From: CAZDVQ01 sp964508975 | GTDB lineage: Bacteria; Bacteroidota; Bacteroidia; Chitinophagales; Saprospiraceae | DNA length: 64,000 nucleotides | NCBI GenBank assembly: GCA_964508975.1 | Contig: CAZDVQ010000020.1 | Coordinates: forward strand, 6,465 to 70,464 | Direction: 5' to 3' | Shown here: one piece after another, positions 1-8,287 of the stretch | How the letters are laid out: each line of letters begins with the position of its first letter | How positions within the stretch are numbered: position 1 is the first letter of the stretch | Notes under the pieces: generated by a model | What the model was told of the DNA's origin: nothing | Databases searched by the model: none | What the model saw: only the letters and a program-made list of their open reading frames with translations | Program-made: the position numbers and the translations under genes

Positions 1-1
1 C

Positions 2-865
2 AAGGTGGCCGATTGGGATAAATCGTACAAAACCAATTACGAGCCTTGGGATATCAATATCCCGCTGGTGGTACTGGTGAATAAAAAATCGGCCTCTGCC
101 TCCGAAATCGTGTCAGGCAGTATCCAGGATTTAGACCGGGGTATAATCGTCGGGCAAAAATCGTACGGCAAAGGTTTGGTGCAAAACGTGTACGACATCG
201 GCTACAACTCGAAGCTGAAAATTACCACCGCCAAGTATTACATCCCTAGTGGTCGTTGTATTCAAGCCATCAGCTACGACCGCTATGGCGAGCCGAAGGA
301 GGTACCTGACTCGCTGAAAAAAGCCTTTAAAACAAGGGGAGGCCGCACCGTATTTGACGGCGGTGGGGTAGTGCCCGACGTTTTGATCCCGGCACAGCCT
401 AACCCCGCCATTTTGCAGGCATTGCTGGATAAACACATGGTATTTGATTTTGCGACCGACTACCAAACCAAGTTTGACAGCATTGCTGGTCCGCAACAAT
501 TTGCCTTGACCGAAAAAGACTGGCAAGATTTTGTGCAGTTTTTAAAGACCCGCAACTTCGTGTACGAAACGGCCAGCCAACAAGCCCTCAACAAGTTGCA
601 AGCTAGTGCGCAAAAGGAAGGTTATTTATCGGCCATACAAACGCAGATAAATCAATTGAAGCAGCGTTTCGAGACAGAAAAGCAACAAGATTTAAGTCGG
701 TATCGTTCTATCATAGTACGTGCTTTGGAAACCGAGATTGTATCGAGGTATTACTTTGAGAGCGGTAAAGCCCAGATTAACTTGCGCCGCGATCCCGAGG
801 TGATTGAATCCTTGAAAATACTGGCAGACCCTGCCCGTTATGCCCAAATTTTATCCAAGCGCTAG
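2..865 (+). CDS. S41 family C-terminal processing peptidase (5' end outside window)
   Basis: This is the C-terminal part of a carboxyl-terminal processing serine protease, a periplasmic enzyme that trims or degrades proteins from their C-terminus. The reading frame is open to the window edge, so the signal sequence and PDZ domain are not visible. The catalytic Ser lies in SASASEIVSG and the catalytic Lys 25 residues later in YGKGLVQ, the Ser/Lys dyad of S41 proteases. The visible part aligns along its length with the complete paralogue at 1154-2818, including the TAKYYIPSGRCIQAI block and the helical C-terminal tail. It stops one base before the start of yidD, so the two are probably co-transcribed. 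The family is certain; the substrate is unknown. Confidence 0.93.
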   Translation, partial: KVADWDKSYKTNYEPWDINIPLVVLVNKKSASASEIVSGSIQDLDRGIIVGQKSYGKGLVQNVYDIGYNSKLKITTAKYYIPSGRCIQAISYDRYGEPKEVPDSLKKAFKTRGGRTVFDGGGVVPDVLIPAQPNPAILQALLDKHMVFDFATDYQTKFDSIAGPQQFALTEKDWQDFVQFLKTRNFVYETASQQALNKLQASAQKEGYLSAIQTQINQLKQRFETEKQQDLSRYRSIIVRALETEIVSRYYFESGKAQINLRRDPEVIESLKILADPARYAQILSKR

Positions 866-866
866 T

Positions 867-1094
867 ATGAACCTCCGCAAAATCTTGATATTCCCGTTTA
901 TCGTTTTAATACGTATTTATCAATGGGTTATCTCGCCTTGGCTACCCCGTGCCTGTAGATACCAGCCCACTTGTTCACATTATGCTGTTGAAGCCTTACA
1001 AAAACATGGTCCTATCAAGGGGGCTTGGCTTGCAGCAAAGCGCATTTTGAGCTGTCACCCTTGGGGAGGCTCCGGTTACGACCCTGTGCCGTAA
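867..1094 (+). CDS. yidD: YidD membrane protein insertion efficiency factor
   Basis: A 75-residue protein of the YidD family (formerly DUF37), a small membrane-associated protein that assists insertion of inner-membrane proteins with YidC/Sec. The family signature is plain: an N-terminal hydrophobic stretch (LIFPFIVLIRIYQWVISP), the Cys motif CRYQPTCSHYAVEAL and the C-terminal CHPWGGSGYDPVP. An upstream in-frame ATG at 840 lies inside the preceding protease gene. The ATG at 867 gives the usual family N-terminus and starts one base after the protease stop, which suggests translational coupling. Finding yidD between two processing proteases rather than beside rnpA is a local feature. Confidence 0.95.
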   Translation: MNLRKILIFPFIVLIRIYQWVISPWLPRACRYQPTCSHYAVEALQKHGPIKGAWLAAKRILSCHPWGGSGYDPVP

Positions 1095-1153
1095 GCCGAA
1101 CATTATACACATCCTCGTCGTATTATAATTAACTGTACCAAATATTCGAGCAT

Positions 1154-2818
1154 ATGAAATCGATGAAACATATCAATAAGTACAAGTACGTGTTTGTACT
1201 GCTAGTTGTAGCCTTTGGGATTTTCGGTGTATCGACCAACAACACGGGCGATAACGGCCGGTATTTTGAGATAACCAAGAACCTCGAGATATTTACCAAC
1301 CTATACAAGGAGTTGAACACCTACTACGTGGATGAACTCGACCCTGAGAAGTTGATGAAAACTGGTATGAACGCCATGTTGAGCTCGCTCGACCCATATA
1401 CCGTCTATATCCCAGAAGAGGAAGTAGCTAAATTCCAGACACAGCTCACCGGCAAATACGGTGGTATTGGTGCCGTGGTGCGCTCGGCCAACGGCAAGGT
1501 GGTGATTATTCAACCATACCCCGGTAGCCCAGCAGAGCAAGCTGGTTTAAAATCTGGTGATGTGATTACCAGCATTGATGGACAAAAAACCGTTGGCTTC
1601 ACCAGCGGCAATCCAAGCGAGCGCTTAAAAGGCAATCCTGGTAGCGAAGCGGTGTTGACCATCAAGCGATATGGCGAAAATAAAGAACGTACCGTTAGGG
1701 TAGTGCGTGGCGAAATTAACTTGCCCAATGTGCCTTACAGCAAGTTGCTGGATAACGGCGTAGCATACATTGCCTTGGAAACCTTTACCGAAAAAGCCGG
1801 TCAAAATGTGGCCAATGCCTTAAAAGCATTGCGTGGCCAAGGCGTGGTAAACAGCATTATCCTCGATTTACGTGGTAACGGAGGTGGCTTGCTCAACGAA
1901 GCCGTTAACTTGACCAACGTATTTGTTGAAAAGGGCTTGCCCGTGGTTGAAACCAAGGGCAAGTTGAAAGATTGGGACAGGGTTTTTAAAACACTCAACG
2001 TACCGGTAGAAACTGAATTGCCCTTGGTGGTATTAATCGACGAGAACTCTGCATCTGCTTCCGAAATCGTTGCGGGTGCTATCCAAGATCTTGACAGGGG
2101 TATCGTGCTGGGCCGTAAGTCGTTTGGCAAAGGCCTGGTCCAAAATACCCGCGATATTGGCTACAACTCGAAGGTTAAACTGACTACGGCAAAGTATTAC
2201 ATACCAAGTGGCCGCTGTATTCAAGCCATTGACTACAAAGATGGCAAACCCGTGGTTATTGCCGATTCATTGCGCCAAGCCTATAAAACTAAAGCGGGTA
2301 GAACGGTATTTAATGGTGGCGGTATTGTACCCGACGTGGTGGTTGATGTACCTGCTACCGCTCCTGTGCTGGAAGCATTGCACCGAGAAAACTTGTTTTT
2401 TGAATACTCCTTGTTCTACCGACAGAATAACCCGGCTATTCCCGCTGACGGCTCGTTCCGCTTGGGCCAAGCAGGTTTTGATGATTTCGTGAAATTCTTG
2501 AAAGATAAAACATATAGCTACGAGACCTCAAGCGATGTTGCCCTCAAAGATCTTGAGGCACAAGCCAAGGAGGAAGGTTATTACGAGCGTGTAAAAGCTG
2601 ATTTAGATGCCTTGCGTAGCCGTTTTGCCACTGATAAAACACAGGATATTTACAAGTACCAAAGCTATATCACCAAGGTGCTCGAACGCGAAATTGTAAC
2701 CCGTTACCATTCGCACCGAGGAGCTTTTGAACAAATGCTGAACAACGACGACGACATTAAATCGGCCGTGGACCTCTTGCAGCAAAAAGCCCGCTACAAC
2801 AGCTTGTTAGGCCGATAG
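1154..2818 (+). CDS. S41 family C-terminal processing peptidase
   Basis: A complete 554-residue C-terminal processing protease. A hydrophobic N-terminal segment (about residues 9-26) acts as a signal anchor or signal peptide, so the enzyme works in the periplasm. It is followed by a PDZ domain (about 95-185, with GSPAEQAGLKSGDVI) that captures substrate C-termini. The S41 core has the strand motif LDLRGNGGGLL, the catalytic Ser301 in SASASEIV and Lys326 in FGKGLVQ. A helical C-terminal region (about 450-554) follows. ATG 1154 is used; an internal ATG at 1163 would still leave the hydrophobic segment intact. It is a tandem paralogue of the truncated gene at the window start, with yidD between them. 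Substrate unknown. Confidence 0.95.
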   Translation: MKSMKHINKYKYVFVLLVVAFGIFGVSTNNTGDNGRYFEITKNLEIFTNLYKELNTYYVDELDPEKLMKTGMNAMLSSLDPYTVYIPEEEVAKFQTQLTGKYGGIGAVVRSANGKVVIIQPYPGSPAEQAGLKSGDVITSIDGQKTVGFTSGNPSERLKGNPGSEAVLTIKRYGENKERTVRVVRGEINLPNVPYSKLLDNGVAYIALETFTEKAGQNVANALKALRGQGVVNSIILDLRGNGGGLLNEAVNLTNVFVEKGLPVVETKGKLKDWDRVFKTLNVPVETELPLVVLIDENSASASEIVAGAIQDLDRGIVLGRKSFGKGLVQNTRDIGYNSKVKLTTAKYYIPSGRCIQAIDYKDGKPVVIADSLRQAYKTKAGRTVFNGGGIVPDVVVDVPATAPVLEALHRENLFFEYSLFYRQNNPAIPADGSFRLGQAGFDDFVKFLKDKTYSYETSSDVALKDLEAQAKEEGYYERVKADLDALRSRFATDKTQDIYKYQSYITKVLEREIVTRYHSHRGAFEQMLNNDDDIKSAVDLLQQKARYNSLLGR

Positions 2819-2839
2819 GCATTATCCCCTAAAGGCTTT

Positions 2840-2847
2840 TATCTTCG
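2840..2847 (+). promoter_or_regulatory. Possible -7 promoter element for the rhomboid gene
   Basis: TATCTTCG matches the Bacteroidota -7 consensus TAnnTTTG at seven of eight positions and lies 24 bases before the rhomboid ATG. No clear -33 element is seen, and chance matches to this short motif are common. Confidence 0.35.
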
Positions 2848-2870
2848 CGGTACAATTACCATTCAGCAAC

Positions 2871-3521
2871 ATGAACCTATTAGACACCCCGATTACTTTA
2901 GTACTGATTGCCGTTACTTGTTTTGTATCGTATCAGGCTTTCTTGAATACTGAAATGAAAATGAAGATGCTGTTCAGGCCATATCTAGTCCAGCATAGCG
3001 GAGAGTGGTACCGTTTTATTTCGCATGGCCTAATCCACGCCGATTGGAATCACCTCATTTTCAACATGATAACCCTGTACTTCTTTGGTAGCATGGTTGA
3101 AATTATATTCAGCCATCATTTTGGTACGGTTGGATTATTGCTTTATGTTGCCTTGTATATATTGGGTATGATAGCCGCGGCCATGCCAGCCTATATCAAA
3201 CATCGCGATCACAGTTACTATGCTTCCTTAGGTGCATCTGGAGCTACATCGGCGGTATTGTTCGCTTCAATATTATTTGCTCCTTGGAACGGTATCATGT
3301 TGTTGTTCATTCCTATTCCAATCCCGGCTTTTATTTTTGGGGTACTTTACTTGGGTATATCCTCGTACTTGTCGCGCTTAGGCAACGATAATATTGCCCA
3401 CGACGCCCACTTTTACGGTGCGGTTTTTGGCTTTTTCTTCCCTGCGATATTTGACTGGCGCTTGCTCCAATATTTCGTCGAGCAAATTGCACAAGGTGCT
3501 CCGGGCGGCTTTGGTTTTTAG
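2871..3521 (+). CDS. Rhomboid family intramembrane serine protease
   Basis: A 216-residue polytopic membrane protein of the rhomboid family, which cleaves transmembrane segments of other proteins within the membrane. About six hydrophobic helices are visible. The catalytic Ser123 is in the GASG motif and the catalytic His180 in AHFYGAVFG. The HADWNHLIFNM loop (about 56-66) is the conserved extramembrane loop motif with its N/H pair. The length is typical of bacterial rhomboids lacking extra domains. It starts 52 bases after the S41 stop and faces the minus-strand YD-repeat gene downstream. Substrates cannot be inferred. Confidence 0.92.
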   Translation: MNLLDTPITLVLIAVTCFVSYQAFLNTEMKMKMLFRPYLVQHSGEWYRFISHGLIHADWNHLIFNMITLYFFGSMVEIIFSHHFGTVGLLLYVALYILGMIAAAMPAYIKHRDHSYYASLGASGATSAVLFASILFAPWNGIMLLFIPIPIPAFIFGVLYLGISSYLSRLGNDNIAHDAHFYGAVFGFFFPAIFDWRLLQYFVEQIAQGAPGGFGF

Positions 3522-3545
3522 TGTTTAGTATTTGTGCTAAACACC
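3521..3545. terminator. Hairpin between convergent genes, possible terminator
   Basis: GTGTTTAG and CTAAACAC form a perfect 8-bp stem with an 8-base loop directly after the rhomboid stop, in the 43-base gap to a convergent gene. There is no T-run, so intrinsic termination is uncertain. Confidence 0.35.
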
Positions 3546-3564
3546 CAAATCAGACTACAGGGAC

Positions 3565-4647
3565 TTAGTCAAAATACTCGTAGCCAAACTCCACCTTACT
3601 GATTGTTTTTCCGTTCTCTTTTACCAGCTCTAGAGTACGGTTATTATATTTATCGTATTCGGTGATCGTTTCTTCTACAAGTTTTTCGGCTTCAAAGGTC
3701 CGGGTTGTTTTGATAAGGTTCCGGTTATCGTCGTATTCAAAATTATACACGCTCACCACAGAGCCGCTCTTGTTGTATTTCTCCGCGCGCAGTGGTTTTC
3801 CTTCATCATCGGTCTGAGCGTCTAGTGACCAGATTACCTCGTAATTTTCATTACGGATAAGCTCTTCTTGCATTGGTATAGGGGCTTCGAGCTCAGAGTT
3901 AAAGTTGCGTACATCTTTATTGGAGAAATGGCTCACAAGGCGACCATCTTGGTACTTGGTCCATTCCTTCACGAAGTTATTTTCAAACACCCTGATCTCC
4001 TTGAAGGTAGAGTTCCCATTTTCTTGGGTATAGATAGAACGGGCCAAGGCGCCATTTTTATCGAGCTCGTTTTCAATGGTACTTTTAACCTTAGTGGTTT
4101 TTTTACCGTTTTCTTGCAGCTCCCAAGCTTGGTTTAAAATCACGTCACCTATATCGTTGTAGCTCCAAGTTACTTCTTTAGCTAAAATACCTTTTGCGTT
4201 GTAGTACGAGTAGCGTACCTTGTTGCCGTTGGTGTCATAACTATAGGTTGCGTAGGCATTTTTACCTTTAGGCGCTTGTGTATAATCGTGGTATTCTACC
4301 CGGATTAAAAAGCCTAAGGCATCATAAAAGTATTCCTCCTCCCACTCAAGTGTGTTGGCATTATTAAACCTTGATACAGACGTAAGGATATTGTTGCTCG
4401 AGTAGTTATAGATGACTTGCCTCGATTTTTTGGCAACGCCCAAACTGTCAACAGCAAAGAAAATCCGCTTGGTAACCAGGCCTGCCTCGTTGAAAGAGGT
4501 TGAGCTTTGGTTATGGAGTTTAAACGACTCTTGGTTGGCCACAAAGGCGCGTACCTGCAAGCTTTTAACCTGAGGTTGGCTCTTTTGAGCTTGTACTAAA
4601 AAAGAAAGGCAGCACAAAGTGGCTGCCCCTAATATGCGATAAAACAT
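3565..4647 (-). CDS. Secreted YD-repeat-like protein (paralogue 1)
   Basis: A 360-residue exported protein of unknown function. The start chosen is ATG 4647; the longer frame begins at a TTG (4653) only two codons upstream. A signal peptide (FYRILGAATLCCLSFLVQA) is followed by repeated short units of the form YxYDxxGNxxxxxxY, for example YSYDTNGNKVRYSY, YFYDALGFLIRVEY and FEYDDNRNLIKT. These resemble the YD repeats of Rhs/Tc toxin shells, which are beta-strand repeats, but no toxin domain or RHS core motif is present. It is the last of three tandem paralogues downstream of mltG with only about ten bases to the next gene, so it is part of one operon. No sorting domain or lipobox was seen. Confidence 0.75.
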   Translation of the reverse strand: MFYRILGAATLCCLSFLVQAQKSQPQVKSLQVRAFVANQESFKLHNQSSTSFNEAGLVTKRIFFAVDSLGVAKKSRQVIYNYSSNNILTSVSRFNNANTLEWEEEYFYDALGFLIRVEYHDYTQAPKGKNAYATYSYDTNGNKVRYSYYNAKGILAKEVTWSYNDIGDVILNQAWELQENGKKTTKVKSTIENELDKNGALARSIYTQENGNSTFKEIRVFENNFVKEWTKYQDGRLVSHFSNKDVRNFNSELEAPIPMQEELIRNENYEVIWSLDAQTDDEGKPLRAEKYNKSGSVVSVYNFEYDDNRNLIKTTRTFEAEKLVEETITEYDKYNNRTLELVKENGKTISKVEFGYEYFD

Positions 4648-4657
4648 ACTCAATGAA

Positions 4658-5722
4658 TTATTGATTATGGTACTCGTATTTAAAGATTTGCTCCACTAAA
4701 ACCTCGCCGTTTAGCATAGTTGCTTTACGGACGATGTTGTTGTATTCGTCGTAGGTTACGATGTCTTCTTCCGTACGCTCCGTACCATCAGCTTGGTAAA
4801 ATACCTTGCGTGTAGAGGTTAGGTTTGTATTGTCGTCGTAACTGTAATAGTTAACTTGAGTTGTTTTACCGTTTTCTAGGTAAGTTGTTTTGACCTTGTT
4901 GCCAAAGTCATCATACTCAGTATCGGTGGCCCATTCGCCGTAGTCAAAAGATGCTTCAACATTCAGCGGTTTAGCGCCCTGTTGACTGCCTCTAACGTAG
5001 TGGCTGGTCAATGTTCCGTTGCTGTATTTCATCCATTCGGCTATCATATTTTGTTCAAATTTGATAACTTCCCTGAAAACAGAGGCACCTTCTTTCACTA
5101 CGCTCACGGTTTGCGTCAATGCTCCACTTTCGTCGTAAACGGTCTCTTTCTCTGATTCAACTTTCAAACCAGATTGTAAATTTTTATACTTCCAGGACTT
5201 GGCATAAACTTCTTCGCCATGCTCGTTGTACTTGCGGCTCTCACGACCGACCACTTCATTCGCAAAGTTGAAGATAGTCGTTTTATGGTTTTTGCCTTGT
5301 TTGTTGTATTCAAAAGTAGAATAAAAAGACACACCATCATCATCCGTTTTGGAACTGTAGTGACTACGTACCTTGCGGCCTGTCTTGTCAAAGGTCAACA
5401 ATTCTTCCGAAAGCAACACGCCAAGCGAGTCATATGACAGCACCAGCTGAAAATCTTGTTTCTTGCTTTCTCTAAACTGAATTGACTTTTGGCGTATCAA
5501 TTGCCCAATACCATTCTTCTCATAGAACTCTTGCTTAATCATCTTGCCAAAGCGGTTATACTCTGTATAAACGCGCTTCTGCAACGATAGTGCATGGTCT
5601 TTCTGTTGGAAATCCTTGTGGTCAACAGATTTCAAAACAGGCTTCTGTGCACTCAGGGTTGTGGCAGACCCAAATGCAGCTAATAAGCCTAGAATGATAG
5701 TTTTTTTGATTAAGCGGTTCAT
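4658..5722 (-). CDS. Secreted YD-repeat-like protein (paralogue 2)
   Basis: A 354-residue exported protein, the middle one of three paralogues. The ATG at 5722 is chosen over an upstream in-frame ATG at 5749 because it puts a regular signal peptide (MNRLIKKTIILGLLAAFG... LSAQ) at the N-terminus and avoids overlapping the upstream gene. YD-like units are spread over the mature chain: LSYDSLGVLLSEELL, TEYDDFGNKVKTTYL, YSYDDNTNLTSTRKVF, VTYDEYNNIVRKATM. The mature protein shares the pattern KSVDHKDF...YTEYNRFGKMI and the region REVIKFEQNMIAEWMKYSNG with paralogue 1 (KEIRVFENNFVKEWTKYQDG), showing common descent. Function unknown. Confidence 0.75.
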   Translation of the reverse strand: MNRLIKKTIILGLLAAFGSATTLSAQKPVLKSVDHKDFQQKDHALSLQKRVYTEYNRFGKMIKQEFYEKNGIGQLIRQKSIQFRESKKQDFQLVLSYDSLGVLLSEELLTFDKTGRKVRSHYSSKTDDDGVSFYSTFEYNKQGKNHKTTIFNFANEVVGRESRKYNEHGEEVYAKSWKYKNLQSGLKVESEKETVYDESGALTQTVSVVKEGASVFREVIKFEQNMIAEWMKYSNGTLTSHYVRGSQQGAKPLNVEASFDYGEWATDTEYDDFGNKVKTTYLENGKTTQVNYYSYDDNTNLTSTRKVFYQADGTERTEEDIVTYDEYNNIVRKATMLNGEVLVEQIFKYEYHNQ

Positions 5723-5733
5723 GTTTCGATGGT

Positions 5734-6999
5734 TTAACGGTAAGACCAATCAAACTGTTTGTAAGAGACCAAACGGAGGTTTACATCTCTTTTAATCTCC
5801 AAAGTTACGTCTTTAGAACTATTTCTTTGGTATTCTATGTAAAATTTAGAATTTTTATTTTCAACAGTGCTGCTGATGATAAAGCTGTTGGTTTCATCAT
5901 ACGTATAAGTGTACACCGTTTTAGACGTTGTTTTGTCTTGGATTATTGTTTCATCCAGCAAAATGTCGCCGTTTTCGTTATACGTCTGCAGTTTTGTCAC
6001 AAATGGCTTCTCTTCTCTAAATTCTACATTCTTCAACGCAGATAGTCTTCCATTCGTATTATACGTGCGTTCTTCCAAAAGGTTTAGCTTTTTATCTTTA
6101 TACAGTGTTCTCTTTAATGGCAAAGTATCCTGATAGGTTACCTCTTGGCGTATAGTTTCTACATTATTTTTTGTAGTTACACTTTTTACTAGCTTACCTC
6201 CCACGTATGCTTCGGTGGTCAACAGGGTGCTCCACTGTGTTTTTTTAGTTTCTTTATCCTTCGTTTTAGTTTTTACTTGCTCTGTTTTTGACAGCAACAA
6301 GCCTTTTGAATCGTATTTATATTTTTCAAGCCGATAACTGTCATAGTAACGGCCTTTTACTTTCACTACTTTACCTCGACCATTATAGCTGTATTTATAA
6401 TCTCTGCGCTTCGATTTTTTTAACTTGATTTCGCCCTTGGCAGTCACGGTATTCCAACGGCTAAACATAAACCAGCGCTTCATTTGGCCCTTGCGGTTGT
6501 ACTTGTAAGCATCGCATAGCAACGAGGTGCTAGCCCTGAAACTATAGGCACAACGTTCAGCAATCCGGCCCGCTGCATCATAAGTCAAGGTATCAACCTT
6601 CGTTATCTCTCCGTTGCTGTCGTATATTTGCTCCCATTGTATTTTGGCCAAGGCTGGGTTAGGGTTATATTGGATGTAGTAAACTTTGTTCGATACATTA
6701 TTTCGGTACTTGTTGTCGTACTGTTGCTCGCCACTAATCCCTATTTGTGTGTTGGGGTCGTATTTGAAATAACGCTCCATACTCTTCACCACACCTCCTT
6801 CACTACGAACATATTGCGAAGTAATCTCCTCCGCCACTAGCCCATCCGGAAGGTATTTTCGCACTTGGTCCGCTACCAAAAAGGTATCTCCTTTGGTGCT
6901 CATGTTGTACTCCGTCATGGTCATTTCCAGCACATCCTTGCGGAGTTGTTGGGCACTCAGTTGTCCAACACAAAGTAATAATAAGAGTAGTTGTTTCAT
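5734..6999 (-). CDS. Secreted YD-repeat-like protein (paralogue 3)
   Basis: A 421-residue exported protein, first of the three paralogues in transcription order. It has a short signal peptide (MKQLLLLLLCVGQLSAQ) and many Tyr/Asp/Gly/Asn-containing short units such as YKYNRKGQMKRW, YKYDSKGLLLSKTEQ and YTYDETNSFIISS. The central part is unusually rich in Lys (for example LKKSKRRDYKYS and KTKTKDKETKKT), unlike its two paralogues. Its ATG lies two bases after the mltG stop, so translation is probably coupled to mltG. It could be a beta-rich periplasmic or surface protein; nothing in the sequence gives a biochemical function. Confidence 0.73.
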   Translation of the reverse strand: MKQLLLLLLCVGQLSAQQLRKDVLEMTMTEYNMSTKGDTFLVADQVRKYLPDGLVAEEITSQYVRSEGGVVKSMERYFKYDPNTQIGISGEQQYDNKYRNNVSNKVYYIQYNPNPALAKIQWEQIYDSNGEITKVDTLTYDAAGRIAERCAYSFRASTSLLCDAYKYNRKGQMKRWFMFSRWNTVTAKGEIKLKKSKRRDYKYSYNGRGKVVKVKGRYYDSYRLEKYKYDSKGLLLSKTEQVKTKTKDKETKKTQWSTLLTTEAYVGGKLVKSVTTKNNVETIRQEVTYQDTLPLKRTLYKDKKLNLLEERTYNTNGRLSALKNVEFREEKPFVTKLQTYNENGDILLDETIIQDKTTSKTVYTYTYDETNSFIISSTVENKNSKFYIEYQRNSSKDVTLEIKRDVNLRLVSYKQFDWSYR

Positions 7000-7001
7000 G
7001 T

Positions 7002-8024
7002 TTAATGTTTTCTGGTCTCGTGATAGCGCTTCGCAAATACTTTATGGGTTTTGAAGGTCTTCGAAAAGTCATGTAAACCCGACCCATCGCCTCTACCACA
7101 GAAGTAATAATAATCGTGCCGTTCTGCTTTCAACACTTGCTCCAAGGTATTCAGGCTTGGCATAGCTATAGGCCCAGGGGGCAATCCGGCGTATCTATAG
7201 GTATTGTACGGCGAGTCTATAGCTCTTAACGAATCATTCAGCTCTTTTATGCTAAAATCTTGTGCCGCAAATATAACCGTTGGGTTCGATTGTAATTTGC
7301 CGCCTTCTTTTCTCAATCGGTTTAAAAACACACCGGCCATCTTGGATTTTTCATGGTCAAAACGGGCTTCTTTTTCCACAATAGAGGCCAAAATATACAC
7401 CTCCTTGGTGTCTAGCCCCAATGCTCGAGCCTGCTTTAACCTATCTTCGCTCCAAAACTGTCTCGCCTCAAATATCAAACGTCGGATAAACTTTTCCGGG
7501 TCTGTGTTCCAGTCAAAATGATAGGTATTCGGAATAACCGCACAAAGTATATTGTCGGGCGTGTAGCCATACTTTTGCAAAAATACCTTATCGTTCAACA
7601 GGCTGAGCACCGTCGCCGAGTCGGCCTGCAAGTGCTGCCCAGCTAGACTGGCTAAGCTCTCCTTGCTGCGTTTGTACGTCACGTGTAGCTTTACAATTTC
7701 AGGCTTCGACCGGAACAAAGAGTCGGCCAACAAGCGCATATCTTCCAGCTTAGGCCAAGGGTACTTCCCCGCTGGAGGTAACATCGTGTCGAGTTTGAGC
7801 TCCCGGACGGCTTGTGCAAATGCAGCGGTATCGGCCACATATCCCCTGTAATGCAATATATTCAGCAGGTTTTTAAAGTTGTAGTTGTTCGGTAAATACA
7901 AGTATTTATGTTCCTTTACCGTTGGCGTTGCAATACCCTTATCGCTCGGTGCCATTAGGTCAGCTACCCAATACAAACCAAGGCTGGCGCATGCTATTAG
8001 TATGGCTAAAAATGTGTGCCGCAA
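7002..8024 (-). CDS. mltG: Endolytic murein transglycosylase MltG (YceG-like)
   Basis: A 340-residue inner-membrane enzyme that cuts nascent peptidoglycan strands and so sets glycan length. An N-terminal transmembrane anchor (about 5-23) precedes the YceG domain, recognised by VIPNTYHFDW, the catalytic Glu217 in ASIVEKEA, the block LQSNPTVIFA and the C-terminal SPYNTYRYAGLPPGPIAMPS. The frame starts at TTG 8024: a stop codon lies eight codons upstream with no ATG between, and a GGAGAG ribosome-binding sequence stands at the right distance. The next Met (residue 24) would remove the anchor, so a TTG start is likely. It heads an operon with three YD-repeat-like secreted proteins. Confidence 0.9.
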   Translation of the reverse strand: MRHTFLAILIACASLGLYWVADLMAPSDKGIATPTVKEHKYLYLPNNYNFKNLLNILHYRGYVADTAAFAQAVRELKLDTMLPPAGKYPWPKLEDMRLLADSLFRSKPEIVKLHVTYKRSKESLASLAGQHLQADSATVLSLLNDKVFLQKYGYTPDNILCAVIPNTYHFDWNTDPEKFIRRLIFEARQFWSEDRLKQARALGLDTKEVYILASIVEKEARFDHEKSKMAGVFLNRLRKEGGKLQSNPTVIFAAQDFSIKELNDSLRAIDSPYNTYRYAGLPPGPIAMPSLNTLEQVLKAERHDYYYFCGRGDGSGLHDFSKTFKTHKVFAKRYHETRKH

Positions 8025-8083
8025 ACTGCTCTCCGTTCTACTTGTTTACAATGCAAAATCATCTTTGAGCCCTTTGGATAATG

Positions 8084-8228
8084 TTTTTTTGGGCGCCTCG
8101 GTGCCCCTCGGGCACCGCCGCTACGCTCCAGGGCTCGCTATTCGCTCGGCTTTTGGGGCTGGGCTTCGCCGCCCCAAAATCTGGCCTTCACTTCGTTCGG
8201 CCACCCTTGCGCATCGCTGGCGCAGGGG
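8084..8228 (+). repeat. GC-rich structured intergenic element, copy A
   Basis: Begins with a T-run and GGGCGCC, then a hairpin (GGTGCC/GGGCACC), the core GGCTCGCTATTCGCTCGG, a second G/C hairpin and the end GCATCGCTGGCGCAGG. The same plan recurs at about a dozen other intergenic sites in the window. It fills the gap between the infB terminator and mltG and contains no gene. Confidence 0.8.
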
Positions 8229-8234
8229 CACAAA

Positions 8235-8272
8235 GCAAAACCGCTGTGCCCTCTTTCAAGAACACAGCGGTT
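8235..8272 (-). terminator. Rho-independent terminator of infB
   Basis: On the minus strand AACCGCTGTG and CACAGCGGTT form a perfect 10-bp stem with a 14-base loop, followed by TTTTGC. It lies 15 bases after the infB stop. Confidence 0.75.
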
Positions 8273-8287
8273 AGGAATTTATGTCCA

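Noticed and set aside
3565..6999. YD-repeat proteins considered as Rhs or polymorphic toxins
   Set aside because: They are only 354-421 residues, lack the RHS core motif and any C-terminal toxin domain, and no immunity gene is present.
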